DNA from: Flavobacteriales bacterium
GTDB taxonomy: Bacteria > Bacteroidota > Bacteroidia > Flavobacteriales_D > Crocinitomicaceae
Direction of reading: 5' to 3'
Length of the DNA stretch: 38,444 nt
Assembly: GCA_009926125.1 (NCBI GenBank)
Contig: RFPM01000007.1
Span: 1-38,444, forward strand
Shown here piece by piece: positions 27,001-34,599 of this stretch. The position numbers and the translations under genes were made by a program. Position 1 is the stretch's first letter, and every line of letters begins with the position of its first letter. The notes under the pieces are model-generated. The model worked only from the letters and a program-made list of their open reading frames with translations, was not told the DNA's origin and made no database searches.

Positions 27001-27094
27001 ACATCATTTACCATTAAATGCTGAACAAGCTAAAGTAATAAATGGCCTAATGGTGAAAGAATACATGAATGAATTTCATGGCAGAGTGGCTTAG
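24023..27094 (+). CDS. hsdR: Type I restriction enzyme, R (endonuclease and translocase) subunit
   Basis: The N-terminal PD-(D/E)xK nuclease has RPDIIILING...FIEVKKP with Asp121, Glu135 and Lys137. The SF2 translocase has Walker A WHTQGSGKTAL (Lys320), DEVH box FLDEVHRSY (427-430), LTGTPLLG, GFDAPRLKKLYI and motif VI LLQTLTRVNRTY. The C-terminal part (about 700-1023) is helical and mediates assembly with HsdM. The length of 1023 aa is normal. It cuts DNA away from the recognition site when unmodified sites are met. First gene of an R-rhuM-M-yhcG-dinD-S series on the plus strand; the possible -7 box TATCTTTA lies about 35 bases upstream. Confidence 0.95.
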   Translation: MAVHNEDSRVKIPTILHLVRLGFEYLSLKGQSWDETTNIFTEIFYKSIKRLNPDFTDGDLKRLYDEVSLSLENEDLGKVFYEKLTATSGKRIIDFENFDNNTFNVVTELTYKKDDDEFRPDIIILINGMPLAFIEVKKPNNQDGILAEHKRIQTRFENKKFRKFVNLTQLMVFSNNMEYDNNSPLPIEGAFYATASYQKPGFNYFREEEKFDLAKLLSDIPDDIESAILKDTNLVGIKHSAEFITNKNPDTPTNRICTSLFQRERLSFLLQYGLAYVKEKNGLQKHIMRYPQMFATKAIEKNLNEGIKKGIIWHTQGSGKTALAYYSVKYLTDYYQSKGVVPKFYFIVDRIDLLIQAGREFKSRGLVVHNINSREEFSRDIKSTSVIHNHSGKPEITVVNIQKFEDDSDVIRNNDYNLNIQRVYFLDEVHRSYNPKGSFLANLHESDTNAIKIGLTGTPLLGTDFNSKSLFGGYIHKYYYNSSIADGYTLRLIREEIETKYKLSLQQALEDIKLLKGDAKKKMVYAHPKFVEPMLDYIVKDFENARITMIDNSIGGMVVCDSSEQAKMMFEIFESNYAISQEESLLMAAETSSSYGDKKKIESKVKSAALILHDIGTKDERKEKVEDFKEGKIDFLFVFNMLLTGFDAPRLKKLYIGRVIKAHNLLQTLTRVNRTYKDFRYGYVVDFADIQKEFDKTNRAYFDELQSELGDEMQHYSNLFKSAEEITAEIQQIKDVLFKYDTKNAEVFSQQITQISDRKQMLDIVTVLNNSRDLYNIIRLSGNYELLDQLDFHKLTQLSREANNRLTLINTKEALENNVDTSNLLNIALEDVIFAFVKVKEEEMVLADQLKDILQKTRESLGGNFDPKDPIFVSLKEELERLFKKKNLNEVTKEEMEANIRELETIYNASKELERTNQLLKAKYDNDAKYARLHKRLMEKDPLTDSESKLFEALQSLKREVDAQVLQNSKMMENESYVERMMVKMVIEQLKNKHHLPLNAEQAKVINGLMVKEYMNEFHGRVA

Positions 27095-27143
27095 AATACT
27101 AAGAAAATGATATTGTAAAAAATTGTCGTAGTTATTTAAGAAT

Positions 27144-28142
27144 ATGAATACTGGAGAAATAATAATTTATCAAAATACGGAAGGCAGCATCAAAATAGAT
27201 GTTAGGCTAGAAGAGGAAACTGTATGGCTGACACAAGAACAAATGGCCACACTATTTGGCAAAGGCAGAAGTACTGTGGCAGAACATATAGCAAACGCAT
27301 TCGAAGAAGGGGAATTAGAACAAAAAGCAACTTGTCGGAAATTCCGACAAGTTCGAATGGAAGGAAAAAGAGAAGTAGAAAGAGATATTGAACACTATAA
27401 TCTCGACGTAATTATTTCTGTTGGCTATAGAGTAAAGTCACCACAAGGTACTCAGTTTCGCATTTGGGCTACCCAACGACTAAAAGAATACATCATTAAG
27501 GGGTTTGCTTTAAATGATGATCGTTTTAAATCGGGTAATTCAATGAACTACTTCAATGAATTACAGGAACGTATTCGGGAAATACGGCTTTCTGAAAAGT
27601 TCTTTTATCAAAAAATAAAAGACATTTACACCACCAGTATTGATTATGATCCAAAAGCCGAAAAAACAATTGAGTTTTTTAAGATGGTACAAAATAAATT
27701 ATTGTGGGCTATTAGTGAACAAACAGCAGCCGAATTAGTGTACCGTAGAGCGGATGCTAATTTGCCTCTACTAGGAATGCAATCCTATGATAAGAAAAAT
27801 GCTATTTCGATCAAGAAAGCAGATGTAAGCATTGCCAAAAATTACTTGAATGAGGATGAAATAAAGCTGCTGGGTTTACTGGTAGAGCAATATTTGGCAT
27901 TTGCAGAAACCATGGCTCAACAGCGCACCCCCATGTATATGGCAGACTGGGCGCAACGTTTGGATAGTATTTTACAACTCAATGGAAGGGATTTACTCAC
28001 CCACGCTGGAAAAATTACTCACGAAAAAGCATTAGAGAAATCAACAATAGAATTTGAAAAATATAAGGAGGTTCAAAAAGCAATTGAAAAATCAGAAAGC
28101 CTAAAAGAACTCGAAAACGATCTTAAAAAATTGAAAAAATAA
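27144..28142 (+). CDS. rhuM: RhuM family protein
   Basis: The RhuM pattern is clear: EIIIYQNTEGSIKIDVRLEE, then TVWLTQEQMATLFGKGRSTV (a helix-turn-helix-like part, about 27-46), CRKFRQVR, YNLDVIISVGYRVKS and GTQFRIWATQRLKEYI. A C-terminal helical region with a Fic-like stretch (NYLNEDEIKLLGLLVEQYL, about 235-253) follows. Members are found beside type I and type III restriction genes and in pathogenicity islands, with unknown biochemistry. It ends exactly one base before hsdM, so it is part of the restriction operon. The sequence encoding ATCRKFRQV is an 11-bp perfect inverted repeat. Confidence 0.85.
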   Translation: MNTGEIIIYQNTEGSIKIDVRLEEETVWLTQEQMATLFGKGRSTVAEHIANAFEEGELEQKATCRKFRQVRMEGKREVERDIEHYNLDVIISVGYRVKSPQGTQFRIWATQRLKEYIIKGFALNDDRFKSGNSMNYFNELQERIREIRLSEKFFYQKIKDIYTTSIDYDPKAEKTIEFFKMVQNKLLWAISEQTAAELVYRRADANLPLLGMQSYDKKNAISIKKADVSIAKNYLNEDEIKLLGLLVEQYLAFAETMAQQRTPMYMADWAQRLDSILQLNGRDLLTHAGKITHEKALEKSTIEFEKYKEVQKAIEKSESLKELENDLKKLKK

Positions 28143-29768
28143 ATGACCACAACAGCAACATTTGAAAGACAAACCAAAACACTCATAGACGATTTAAAAA
28201 GTGTTTGTGCCAATTACGGTTTGGGAAATGATGGCAACGAATTTAAAATCATCACGCAGGTGTTTTTGTATAAATTCTTGAACGATAAGTTTGTACATGA
28301 AATTAAACGCCTAGAACCCAATTTGGCGAAAGCTGAAAATTGGGAAGTGGAGTTAAATAAATATGCCGCGAATGACTATGAAATGCTCATGATGCAGCTG
28401 AATGAAAGTACGGCTCACCTCAAGCCAAAGCAGTTTATATCCAGTTTGTTTGAACGCCAGAACGAGGCGAATTTTGCCGAAATATTTGATAATACCTTAT
28501 TAGAGATTGCCAAAGAAAACAGCGACATCTTTTCGGTAGTCACTGAAGGTGGTGAGAAAATTGTTCTATTCGAAAACATCAGTAAATACGTAACTGATAA
28601 GCGAGATGACTTTTGCAAAGCAATCATCAATAAGCTGGTTAATTTCAGTTTCGAAAATATCTTTCACGAAAAGTTTGACTTTTACGCCACCATCTTTGAG
28701 TACCTAATTAGCGATTACAACACCAACAGTGGTGGTAAATATGCCGAGTATTTCACACCTCATGCAGTGGCAAAGATCATGGCACAGTGTCTGGTTACAC
28801 AAGTTGAAAAGGATGTGACTTGTTACGATCCTTCAGCTGGTTCTGGCACATTATTGATGAACCTGGCGCATGCCATTGGTGAAGATAAGTGTACGATTTA
28901 TTCCCAAGACATTTCTCAAAAGTCGTCAAACTTACTGCGTTTGAACTTAATCTTAAATGATTTGGTGCACTCCATCCCAAACATTGTAAAAGGCAATACC
29001 ATTTTAGAACCGTATCACAAAGATGCGAGCGGAAAGCTGAAACAATTTGATTTTATTGTTTCTAACCCTCCGTTTAAATTAGACTTTAGTGATTACGTGG
29101 CGGATTTAGATACCAAAGAAAACCACGAACGTTTCTTTGCTGGGATGCCCAATATTCCCAAAGCTAAAAAAGAAGGAATGGCAATTTATCCTTTGTTTAT
29201 TCAGCATATCATGCATACACTTTCGGCTAAAGGTAAAGCAGCTATTGTTGTTCCAACGGGGTTTATTACCGCTCAAAGTGGCATTGAACGAAAAATACGT
29301 GAGCGCTTAGTAGAACAAAAAATGTTGCGCGGTGTAGTAAGCATGCCAAGTAATATTTTTGCTACTACGGGTACCAACGTAAGCATATTGTTTATTGACA
29401 ACGCCAACAAAAAAGGCGACATCGTACTAATGGATGCCTCGAAATTAGGTACAACCGTAAAAGAAGGTAAAAACCAAAAAACTTTGCTCTCTAACGAAGA
29501 AGAACAAAAAATCATCAACACGTTTAACAAACACGAAGCCATTGAAGACTTCACAGTGGTAGTTTCTTACGATCAAATAAAAGAAAAAAATTACAGCTTT
29601 AGTGCAGGACAATATTTTGAGGTAAAGATTGAATACACCGACATAAGTCCTGCTGAATTTGAAATTAAGATGGGTGGTTTTAAAACCAATTTGGACAGTC
29701 TTTTTGCAGAATCAAAAACATTGGAAAAAGAAATTCAGAAACAATTAAATGGAATGAAGTATGAGTAA
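28143..29768 (+). CDS. hsdM: Type I restriction enzyme, M (DNA adenine N6-methyltransferase) subunit
   Basis: An N-terminal helical domain (about 1-160) is followed by the methyltransferase: YAEYFTPHAVAKIMAQ, SAM motif YDPSAGSGTLLMNL (Asp229 onward) and catalytic FIVSNPPFKLDF (NPPF 308-311), typical of gamma-class N6-adenine enzymes. It methylates the sites that HsdS recognises and forms the M2S core. The length of 541 aa is usual. Its last eight bases overlap the yhcG-like gene, and its final 16 codons recur twice downstream (see repeats). Confidence 0.95.
   Translation: MTTTATFERQTKTLIDDLKSVCANYGLGNDGNEFKIITQVFLYKFLNDKFVHEIKRLEPNLAKAENWEVELNKYAANDYEMLMMQLNESTAHLKPKQFISSLFERQNEANFAEIFDNTLLEIAKENSDIFSVVTEGGEKIVLFENISKYVTDKRDDFCKAIINKLVNFSFENIFHEKFDFYATIFEYLISDYNTNSGGKYAEYFTPHAVAKIMAQCLVTQVEKDVTCYDPSAGSGTLLMNLAHAIGEDKCTIYSQDISQKSSNLLRLNLILNDLVHSIPNIVKGNTILEPYHKDASGKLKQFDFIVSNPPFKLDFSDYVADLDTKENHERFFAGMPNIPKAKKEGMAIYPLFIQHIMHTLSAKGKAAIVVPTGFITAQSGIERKIRERLVEQKMLRGVVSMPSNIFATTGTNVSILFIDNANKKGDIVLMDASKLGTTVKEGKNQKTLLSNEEEQKIINTFNKHEAIEDFTVVVSYDQIKEKNYSFSAGQYFEVKIEYTDISPAEFEIKMGGFKTNLDSLFAESKTLEKEIQKQLNGMKYE
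29722..29768 (+). repeat. hsdM 3'-end repeat, copy 1 (in hsdM)
   Basis: Encodes the native HsdM tail EKEIQKQLNGMKYE and stop; the next start codon lies inside it (AAGTATGAGTAA). Its first 25 bases recur exactly at 30798-30822 and most of the segment at 31719-31766. Confidence 0.85.
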
Positions 29769-30777
29769 AGAAATAGAGCAATACAATCATCACAAGTTGT
29801 TCGATGAGCTTTCTGCTTTAATTGAACAAGGCAAACAAAAAATTGCTTTCGCGGCAAACAGTACTTTAACACTTTTGTTTTGGCATCTCGGAAATCGAAT
29901 TAATGAAGAGGTGCTGCATAATGAACGTGCTAAATATGGCAAACGAATTATAGAAATTATTTCGGTAGAGTTAGAAAACAAATACGGTAGAAATTTCAAT
30001 GAAAAAAACATCAGAAGGATGGTGCGATTTTCACAAGAATTTTCAGATTTCAACATTCTGCCGACACTGTCGGCAAAATTGAGTTGGTCCCATTTTATTG
30101 AGCTATTTCCTTTAAAATCAACAGAAGCCAAGTTGTATTATGCCCAAAAAGCGGCTGAGGAAGTTTGGGGTATACGAGAACTACGCAATCAGATTGCTAG
30201 AAAATCATTTGAACGAAAAGAGATTGCAGAGATTCAATCATTTAATTTGCCAGAGGAATTGAAAGACACCTTTAAAGACCCCTACATTTTAGATTTTCTC
30301 AACCTCAAAAATACCTATTTAGAGCAAGATTTAGAACGCGCCATTTTACACGAATTGGAAGCCTTTATTTTAGAGTTAGGTAAAGGCTTTGCTTTTATGG
30401 AACGCCAAAAACGGATGATAATTGATGGGGATGATTTTTATTTAGACCTATTGTTTTATAACCGAAAACTAAAACGCTTGGTAGCTATTGAACTAAAATT
30501 GGGCAAATTTGAAGCAGCACATAAAGGACAAATGGAATTGTATTTAAAATGGCTGAGCAAATACGAAAAAGCCGAAGGCGAAAATGAACCCATTGGTTTG
30601 ATACTTTGTGCCGAAAGCAATAAAGAACAAATAGAATTATTAGAAATACAGAAAGACGGCATCATGGTAGCTGAATATTGGACAGAAATGCCAAGCAAAC
30701 AAGCATTGCAGCAGAAGCTCCATCAGTTATTGATAGAAGCCAAAGAGCGCATTGCTCGGAATACTTTAAACGCATAA
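29761..30777 (+). CDS. PDDEXK nuclease family protein (DUF1016/YhcG-like)
   Basis: The N-terminal DUF1016 domain (about 1-165) contains ANSTLTLLFWHLGNRI, YGKRII and LSAKLSWSHFIELFPL. The C-terminal PD-(D/E)xK domain has DDFYLDLLFYN and LVAIELKLGKFEAAHKGQM, with the Asp and ExK nuclease residues at about 228-248, and YLKWLSKYE typical of the family. Such genes are frequent passengers in type I restriction loci. Nuclease activity is expected from the intact motif. The start overlaps the hsdM stop by eight bases, imitating the hsdM-hsdS junction. Confidence 0.9.
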   Translation: MSKEIEQYNHHKLFDELSALIEQGKQKIAFAANSTLTLLFWHLGNRINEEVLHNERAKYGKRIIEIISVELENKYGRNFNEKNIRRMVRFSQEFSDFNILPTLSAKLSWSHFIELFPLKSTEAKLYYAQKAAEEVWGIRELRNQIARKSFERKEIAEIQSFNLPEELKDTFKDPYILDFLNLKNTYLEQDLERAILHELEAFILELGKGFAFMERQKRMIIDGDDFYLDLLFYNRKLKRLVAIELKLGKFEAAHKGQMELYLKWLSKYEKAEGENEPIGLILCAESNKEQIELLEIQKDGIMVAEYWTEMPSKQALQQKLHQLLIEAKERIARNTLNA

Positions 30778-30797
30778 TATGAACAAGATGAAAATAG

Positions 30798-30822
30798 TGG
30801 AAAAAGAAATTCAGAAACAATT
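30798..30822 (+). repeat. hsdM 3'-end repeat, copy 2 (after yhcG-like gene)
   Basis: These 25 bases are identical to 29722-29746. The remainder up to GAGTAA has lost about 16 bases. A short frame from 30780 reads MNKMKIVEKEIQKQL and stop. It marks the right junction of the yhcG module. Confidence 0.85.
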
Positions 30823-30873
30823 GTGAGTAATTTCGTTTGATAAATAAAATGCCTTAATTATAAAAAAAAAATA

Positions 30874-31713
30874 ATGGAAAAAGAAACCATAAATAAATTA
30901 AATAAAACATTTGAGCAATGTGCTTATGAACAAGATGGCATAGAATATTGGATTGCAAGAGAATTACAAAAACTATTGGGTTATGCTGATTGGCGCAATT
31001 TTTTAAATACAATTTTAAAAGCAAAAGAAAGTTGTAAAACCACTGGTGAAGGGGTTTCTGACCATTTCGTTGACATCAACAAAATGGTTGCAATTGGATC
31101 TGGTGCAGAAAAGAAAATTGATGATATAATGCTTACTCGATATGCTTGTTATTTGATTGCTCAAAATGGCGACCCAAAGAAAGAACAAATTGCTTTTGCT
31201 CAAAGTTATTTTGCGGTGCAAACTCGAAAGCAAGAATTGCTTGAAGAACGCATAAAGCTAATGGAACGCATACAAGCAAGAGAAAAATTAGCTGCTGCCG
31301 AAACCGAACTTTCAAAAAATATTTATGAAAGAGGCGTTGATAACAAAGGATTTGCAAACATACGCAGCAAAGGCGATTGGGCTTTGTTTGGAGGTAAAAA
31401 CACCAGTGCTATGAAACGTAAATTAGGCATTGCCGAAAACCGACCATTGGCTGATTTTTTACCAACCATTACCATTTCGGCAAAACAATTAGCAACCGAA
31501 ATAACTAATTTCAATGTGAAACAAAACGATTTAAAAGGCGAAAATAAAATTAACAACGAGCACATAAAAAATAATTCCGATGTAAGAGAACTACTTGGTA
31601 AAAGCGGTATTAAACCTGAAGCTTTACCACCAGAAGAAGACATAAAAAAATTGCAACGCAGAGTGAACACTGCCGATAAAACAATTGCATTAAATAAGTT
31701 AAAGAATAAATAA
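30874..31713 (+). CDS. dinD: DNA damage-inducible protein D homologue
   Basis: The BRO-N-like N-terminus has FEQCAYEQDGIEYWIAREL, then LLGYADWRNFLNTILKAKE, the diagnostic DHFVDINKMV and RYACYLIAQNGDPKKEQIAF. The helical C-terminal half contains NIYERGVDNKGFANIRSKGD and MKRKLGIAENRPLADFLPTI, all typical of DinD. The length of 279 aa is normal. DinD of E. coli is LexA-regulated and inhibits RecA filament activity; no LexA-like site is evident here. It lies between two partial copies of the hsdM tail, so it was added as a module. Confidence 0.9.
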   Translation: MEKETINKLNKTFEQCAYEQDGIEYWIARELQKLLGYADWRNFLNTILKAKESCKTTGEGVSDHFVDINKMVAIGSGAEKKIDDIMLTRYACYLIAQNGDPKKEQIAFAQSYFAVQTRKQELLEERIKLMERIQAREKLAAAETELSKNIYERGVDNKGFANIRSKGDWALFGGKNTSAMKRKLGIAENRPLADFLPTITISAKQLATEITNFNVKQNDLKGENKINNEHIKNNSDVRELLGKSGIKPEALPPEEDIKKLQRRVNTADKTIALNKLKNK

Positions 31714-31766
31714 TGGGTTTAGAAAAAGAAATCCAGAAACAATTAAATGGATTGAAGTATGAATAG
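31713..31766 (+). repeat. hsdM 3'-end repeat, copy 3 (before hsdS), encodes a 17-aa mini-ORF
   Basis: The frame starting at 31713, overlapping the dinD stop, reads MGLEKEIQKQLNGLKYE and stop, repeating the HsdM tail. It overlaps the hsdS start by eight bases exactly as hsdM overlaps the yhcG-like gene. It may serve translational coupling of hsdS. Confidence 0.85.
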
Positions 31767-32991
31767 AATTAGTTGTAAATTATCCGATTTAGTTGAAGTT
31801 AAAAATGGATCTACTCCATCAACAACAAGGAGTGATTTCTATGATGGCAATATTGTTTGGATAACACCTAAAGATTTATCTAACAATAAATCAAAATATG
31901 TTTACAACAGTGAACGCAGAATAACAAAAGCTGGGTTTGATAGTTGTTCAACATCATTACTGCCAATCGGCAGTGTATTATTATCAAGCAGAGCTCCAAT
32001 TGGATTATTAGCAATTTGTGCTATTGAAACTTGCACAAATCAAGGCTTTAAAAACTTAGTAATAAAAAAGAACAAAATCAATAATGAGTATCTTTATTAT
32101 TGGCTTAAGACTAAAGTAAAATATATTGATAGTTTAGGAACTGGTACTACTTTTAAAGAAGTATCTAAAGGCGTAATTGAAAATTTAGAAATTGAATTAC
32201 CTGAAAATATAAATGATCAGCAAAAAATCGCCTCCGTTCTTTCCTCCTTAGATTCTAAAATTGAACTCAACAATCGCATCAATGCCGAGTTAGAAGCTAT
32301 GGCAAAAACGCTTTATGATTATTGGTTTGTGCAATTTGATTTTACAAATGCAAAAGGTAAACCGTACAAAACTAGTGGAGGAAAAATGAATTGGAATGAA
32401 AAATTAAAAAGAGATGTGCCAGTGGGGTGGGAGGTAAAAACTCTATTAGATATTGCAACTTTTGTCAATGGTTTAGCTTGTCAAAAATTCAGACCAAAGG
32501 AGAATGAAGATTCATACCGAGTTATAAAAATTCGAGAAATGGGAACTGGCTTTACTGAAAATACAGAGTTTGTTAGTACCAACATTCCTGAAAAAGTAGT
32601 TGTCTATAATGGCGATATCTTATTTTCTTGGTCGGCAACATTGGATGTGAAAATATGGACAGGCGGGACTGGAGCATTGAATCAACATATATTCAAAATA
32701 ACATCTAAAAAGTATCCTAAAGGCTTTTATTATTTTGAGTTACTAAATTATTTACAGCATTTTAAAATGATGGCTGAATTACGTAAAACAACGATGGGAC
32801 ATATTACACAAGACCATTTGAGAGAAAGCAGAATTACAATTCCGCCAATAGAAATAATTAATGAATTGGATAAAATTGTTAAACCAATTTTAGAAAAGAA
32901 AGTAAAATTAGAAATCGAAAACCAAAAACTCACCGAACTCCGTGATTGGCTATTACCAATGTTGATGAATGGGCAGGTGAGGGTGAATTAA
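31759..32991 (+). CDS. hsdS: Type I restriction enzyme, S (specificity) subunit
   Basis: Two target-recognition domains (about 1-150 and 215-365) are separated and followed by the conserved helical spacers: QQKIASVLSSLDSKIELNNR with MAKTLYDYWFVQFDF (about 155-195), and the C-terminal ILEKKVKLEIENQKLTELRD with LLPMLMNGQVRV. TRD1 has VEVKNGSTPSTTR and ITPKDL. The length of 410 aa is normal. It decides the bipartite DNA site for both methylation and cleavage. Its position after dinD instead of after hsdM reflects module insertion. Confidence 0.95.
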   Translation: MNRISCKLSDLVEVKNGSTPSTTRSDFYDGNIVWITPKDLSNNKSKYVYNSERRITKAGFDSCSTSLLPIGSVLLSSRAPIGLLAICAIETCTNQGFKNLVIKKNKINNEYLYYWLKTKVKYIDSLGTGTTFKEVSKGVIENLEIELPENINDQQKIASVLSSLDSKIELNNRINAELEAMAKTLYDYWFVQFDFTNAKGKPYKTSGGKMNWNEKLKRDVPVGWEVKTLLDIATFVNGLACQKFRPKENEDSYRVIKIREMGTGFTENTEFVSTNIPEKVVVYNGDILFSWSATLDVKIWTGGTGALNQHIFKITSKKYPKGFYYFELLNYLQHFKMMAELRKTTMGHITQDHLRESRITIPPIEIINELDKIVKPILEKKVKLEIENQKLTELRDWLLPMLMNGQVRVN

Positions 32992-33006
32992 AAAATAAAA
33001 ATTATG
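32986..33006 (+). repeat. 21-base repeated leader, copy A
   Basis: AATTAAAAAATAAAAATT followed by ATG; identical to 33433-33453. It spans the hsdS stop and the start of the next gene. Low complexity weakens the case, but both copies end at a start codon. Confidence 0.5.
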
Positions 33007-33342
33007 AAAAAAGAGTTTTTTAAAAAACACCAAGTTAATGGTGATGGGTGGTGTTATAGGTTTGGCTTTTATGGTGATTCTGACGAAGATGCTCTTGACA
33101 ATTTAAAAAACTTTTTATTGGAAGAGGGTTTTAATGATGTTCCTATTCCACCAACAGCGAGAAGATTATGGTGGGATTATTTAAAACCAGACCAAGATGG
33201 AAAATATCCTGGTTATGTATGGCATCCAATAAGAATATTTCAGGATTCATATCAAATGAATGGGCTAGTATTAATGATTTTTAATGAAGACTGTCCTGAT
33301 CACATGGCAATGTGGGAAGAAACTTTTGGGGATAATGAGTAG
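33004..33342 (+). CDS. Hypothetical protein, 112 aa
   Basis: I do not recognise a family. The protein is acidic and aromatic-rich, with WCYRFGFYGDSDEDALDNL, then a Trp-rich middle (LWWDYLKPD, YVWHPIRIF) and NEDCPDHMAMWEETFG at the end. It has no signal peptide or TM segment. Twelve bases separate it from hsdS, so it is likely part of the same transcript. It could be an anti-restriction or immunity-type small protein, but nothing proves it. Confidence 0.55.
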   Translation: MKKEFFKKHQVNGDGWCYRFGFYGDSDEDALDNLKNFLLEEGFNDVPIPPTARRLWWDYLKPDQDGKYPGYVWHPIRIFQDSYQMNGLVLMIFNEDCPDHMAMWEETFGDNE

Positions 33343-33379
33343 AGATAATAATTATGTGACTTGGATTAAATAAATATAT

Positions 33380-33445
33380 ATGAAAGCATCTTCAGCAAAT
33401 TTTCTCACCGTAATAAAAGGGCCTAGAAGGTTAATTAAAAAATAA
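33380..33445 (+). pseudogene. N-terminal stub of a DUF262 gene
   Basis: The reading MKASSANFLTVIKGPR matches the usual start of DUF262 (GmrS/ParB-like) proteins, which would continue with an Ile-Pro-Ile-Tyr-Gln-Arg-Thr-Tyr motif. Here it changes into RLIKK and stops inside the second 21-base leader repeat. The rest of the gene is gone, presumably deleted. Confidence 0.6.
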
Positions 33446-33453
33446 AAATTATG
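33433..33453 (+). repeat. 21-base repeated leader, copy B
   Basis: Identical to 32986-33006. It joins the DUF262 stub to the ATG at 33451 of the next, frameshifted gene and is the likely deletion joint. Confidence 0.5.
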
Positions 33454-34423
33454 AGCGAATCTTACAAAAAAATTGATTTGGCTTCAGAGCCTTACTCAAA
33501 AGCAAAAGCAACAGTATGAAAGGTTTGAAAGACTAGTATTGAACTTTAATGCAAACTTAAAAGAAGAAGTAATTAGATCAAAAAATAAATATAATATTAA
33601 AATACGGGCAGCAATTGCCGATAAGACTGGCCTTACATTGGCATTCAAGGCAAATAATATTGATACAACAGATAGTAACGACAAAGCAAATATTCCAATA
33701 CAAGTAGTTGACTATTTGCCATTAAGTCTTTTAGAGTTGTTTGATAAGTATGACGATACTCATATTGAATTACTTCTGCATTATAGACACATGAAGAAAA
33801 CAGTAATAGAATTAGATTTTCAAATTCAAGAATATCAAAGTTTTTCTCAATACCATCAAGAACTAACAAGTATCAAAGAACTTGATAAGTCAAGACAACA
33901 CTTAGATAAATTAATAAAAGAGATTGAAAATTGCGGCATTTTAGATGAAATTCAAAAACTTGACCCAGATTCGCTTGGTGCATATTTCTTAAATGATAAT
34001 AGAGTTGAACTATATTGGCTTTGTATAGGGCTTTGTAATATTTTATATGATTTACCAATTGAAGACTTCACATTAGTTGTGTTGATTCATGAGTTAGTAC
34101 ATGGTTATACTCATATTGGTTTTGATAAAGACGGCAACAAGTGGCATACGGATGATTTCAACAACTGCGATTCAAAAATAGTTGAAGGTTTTGCTGAGTT
34201 TTATACAGAAATGATATGCATAGATTATTTCGATAAAGCATTAGGAGCTTTCAATGCATTAGAACTGCCTATTCAGTATACTGAATATAAAAATTGGTTT
34301 GGAGAAAACGAACCTGGTAAATATGAAAAAGCGCGAAGAATATTATTGAAAACAAGAACACATAAAATAATAAATTATGATGAGTTCAGACATCATTTGG
34401 AAAAAATTAAAAAGGAATTCTAG
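33451..34423 (+). pseudogene. HELVH metallopeptidase-like protein with an A7 frameshift near the start
   Basis: The uninterrupted frame starts only at a TTG (33473) and codes for 316 aa. An ATG at 33451, behind the repeated leader, reads MSESYKK into a run of seven A (33466-33472); loss of one A would join it to the main frame as MSESYKKLIWLQSLTQKQ. The protein has a helical N-terminal half and an IHELVHGYTH zinc motif (His206, Glu207, His210 counted from the TTG) with VEGFAEFYTE (Glu238 or Glu242) as possible third ligand, as in gluzincins. No signal peptide, so a cytoplasmic target is likely. It may be a phase-variable gene, a pseudogene or an assembly error; translation from TTG is also possible. 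Confidence 0.65.
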
Positions 34424-34482
34424 TACCAATGTTCATTGTTGTATTGTGAACGCGAATGAAGAGTTTTTTTAATAAAAAATTT

Positions 34483-34563
34483 ATGAATAAAGCACTAATA
34501 CAAGATTATTGGAATACATACAAGGATTATTTTGGGACTGAATACTTCAAAAAAAAATTATAA
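34483..34563 (+). pseudogene. 26-aa ORF ending in an A9 tract, probable gene relic
   Basis: A good A-rich leader and ATG begin MNKALIQDYWNTYKDYFGTE, a protein-like helical sequence, which stops after YFKKKL straight behind nine A (34549-34557). It may be the start of a lost gene or a very small peptide. The rest of the gap 34424-34599 shows nothing else. Confidence 0.3.
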
Positions 34564-34599
34564 TATTATTAGCTGATTTTTAGTTAAATAACAGACATT

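Noticed and set aside
31015-31670. Several minus-strand ORFs of 72-115 codons
   Set aside because: They are antisense to dinD, whose protein motifs are unmistakable.
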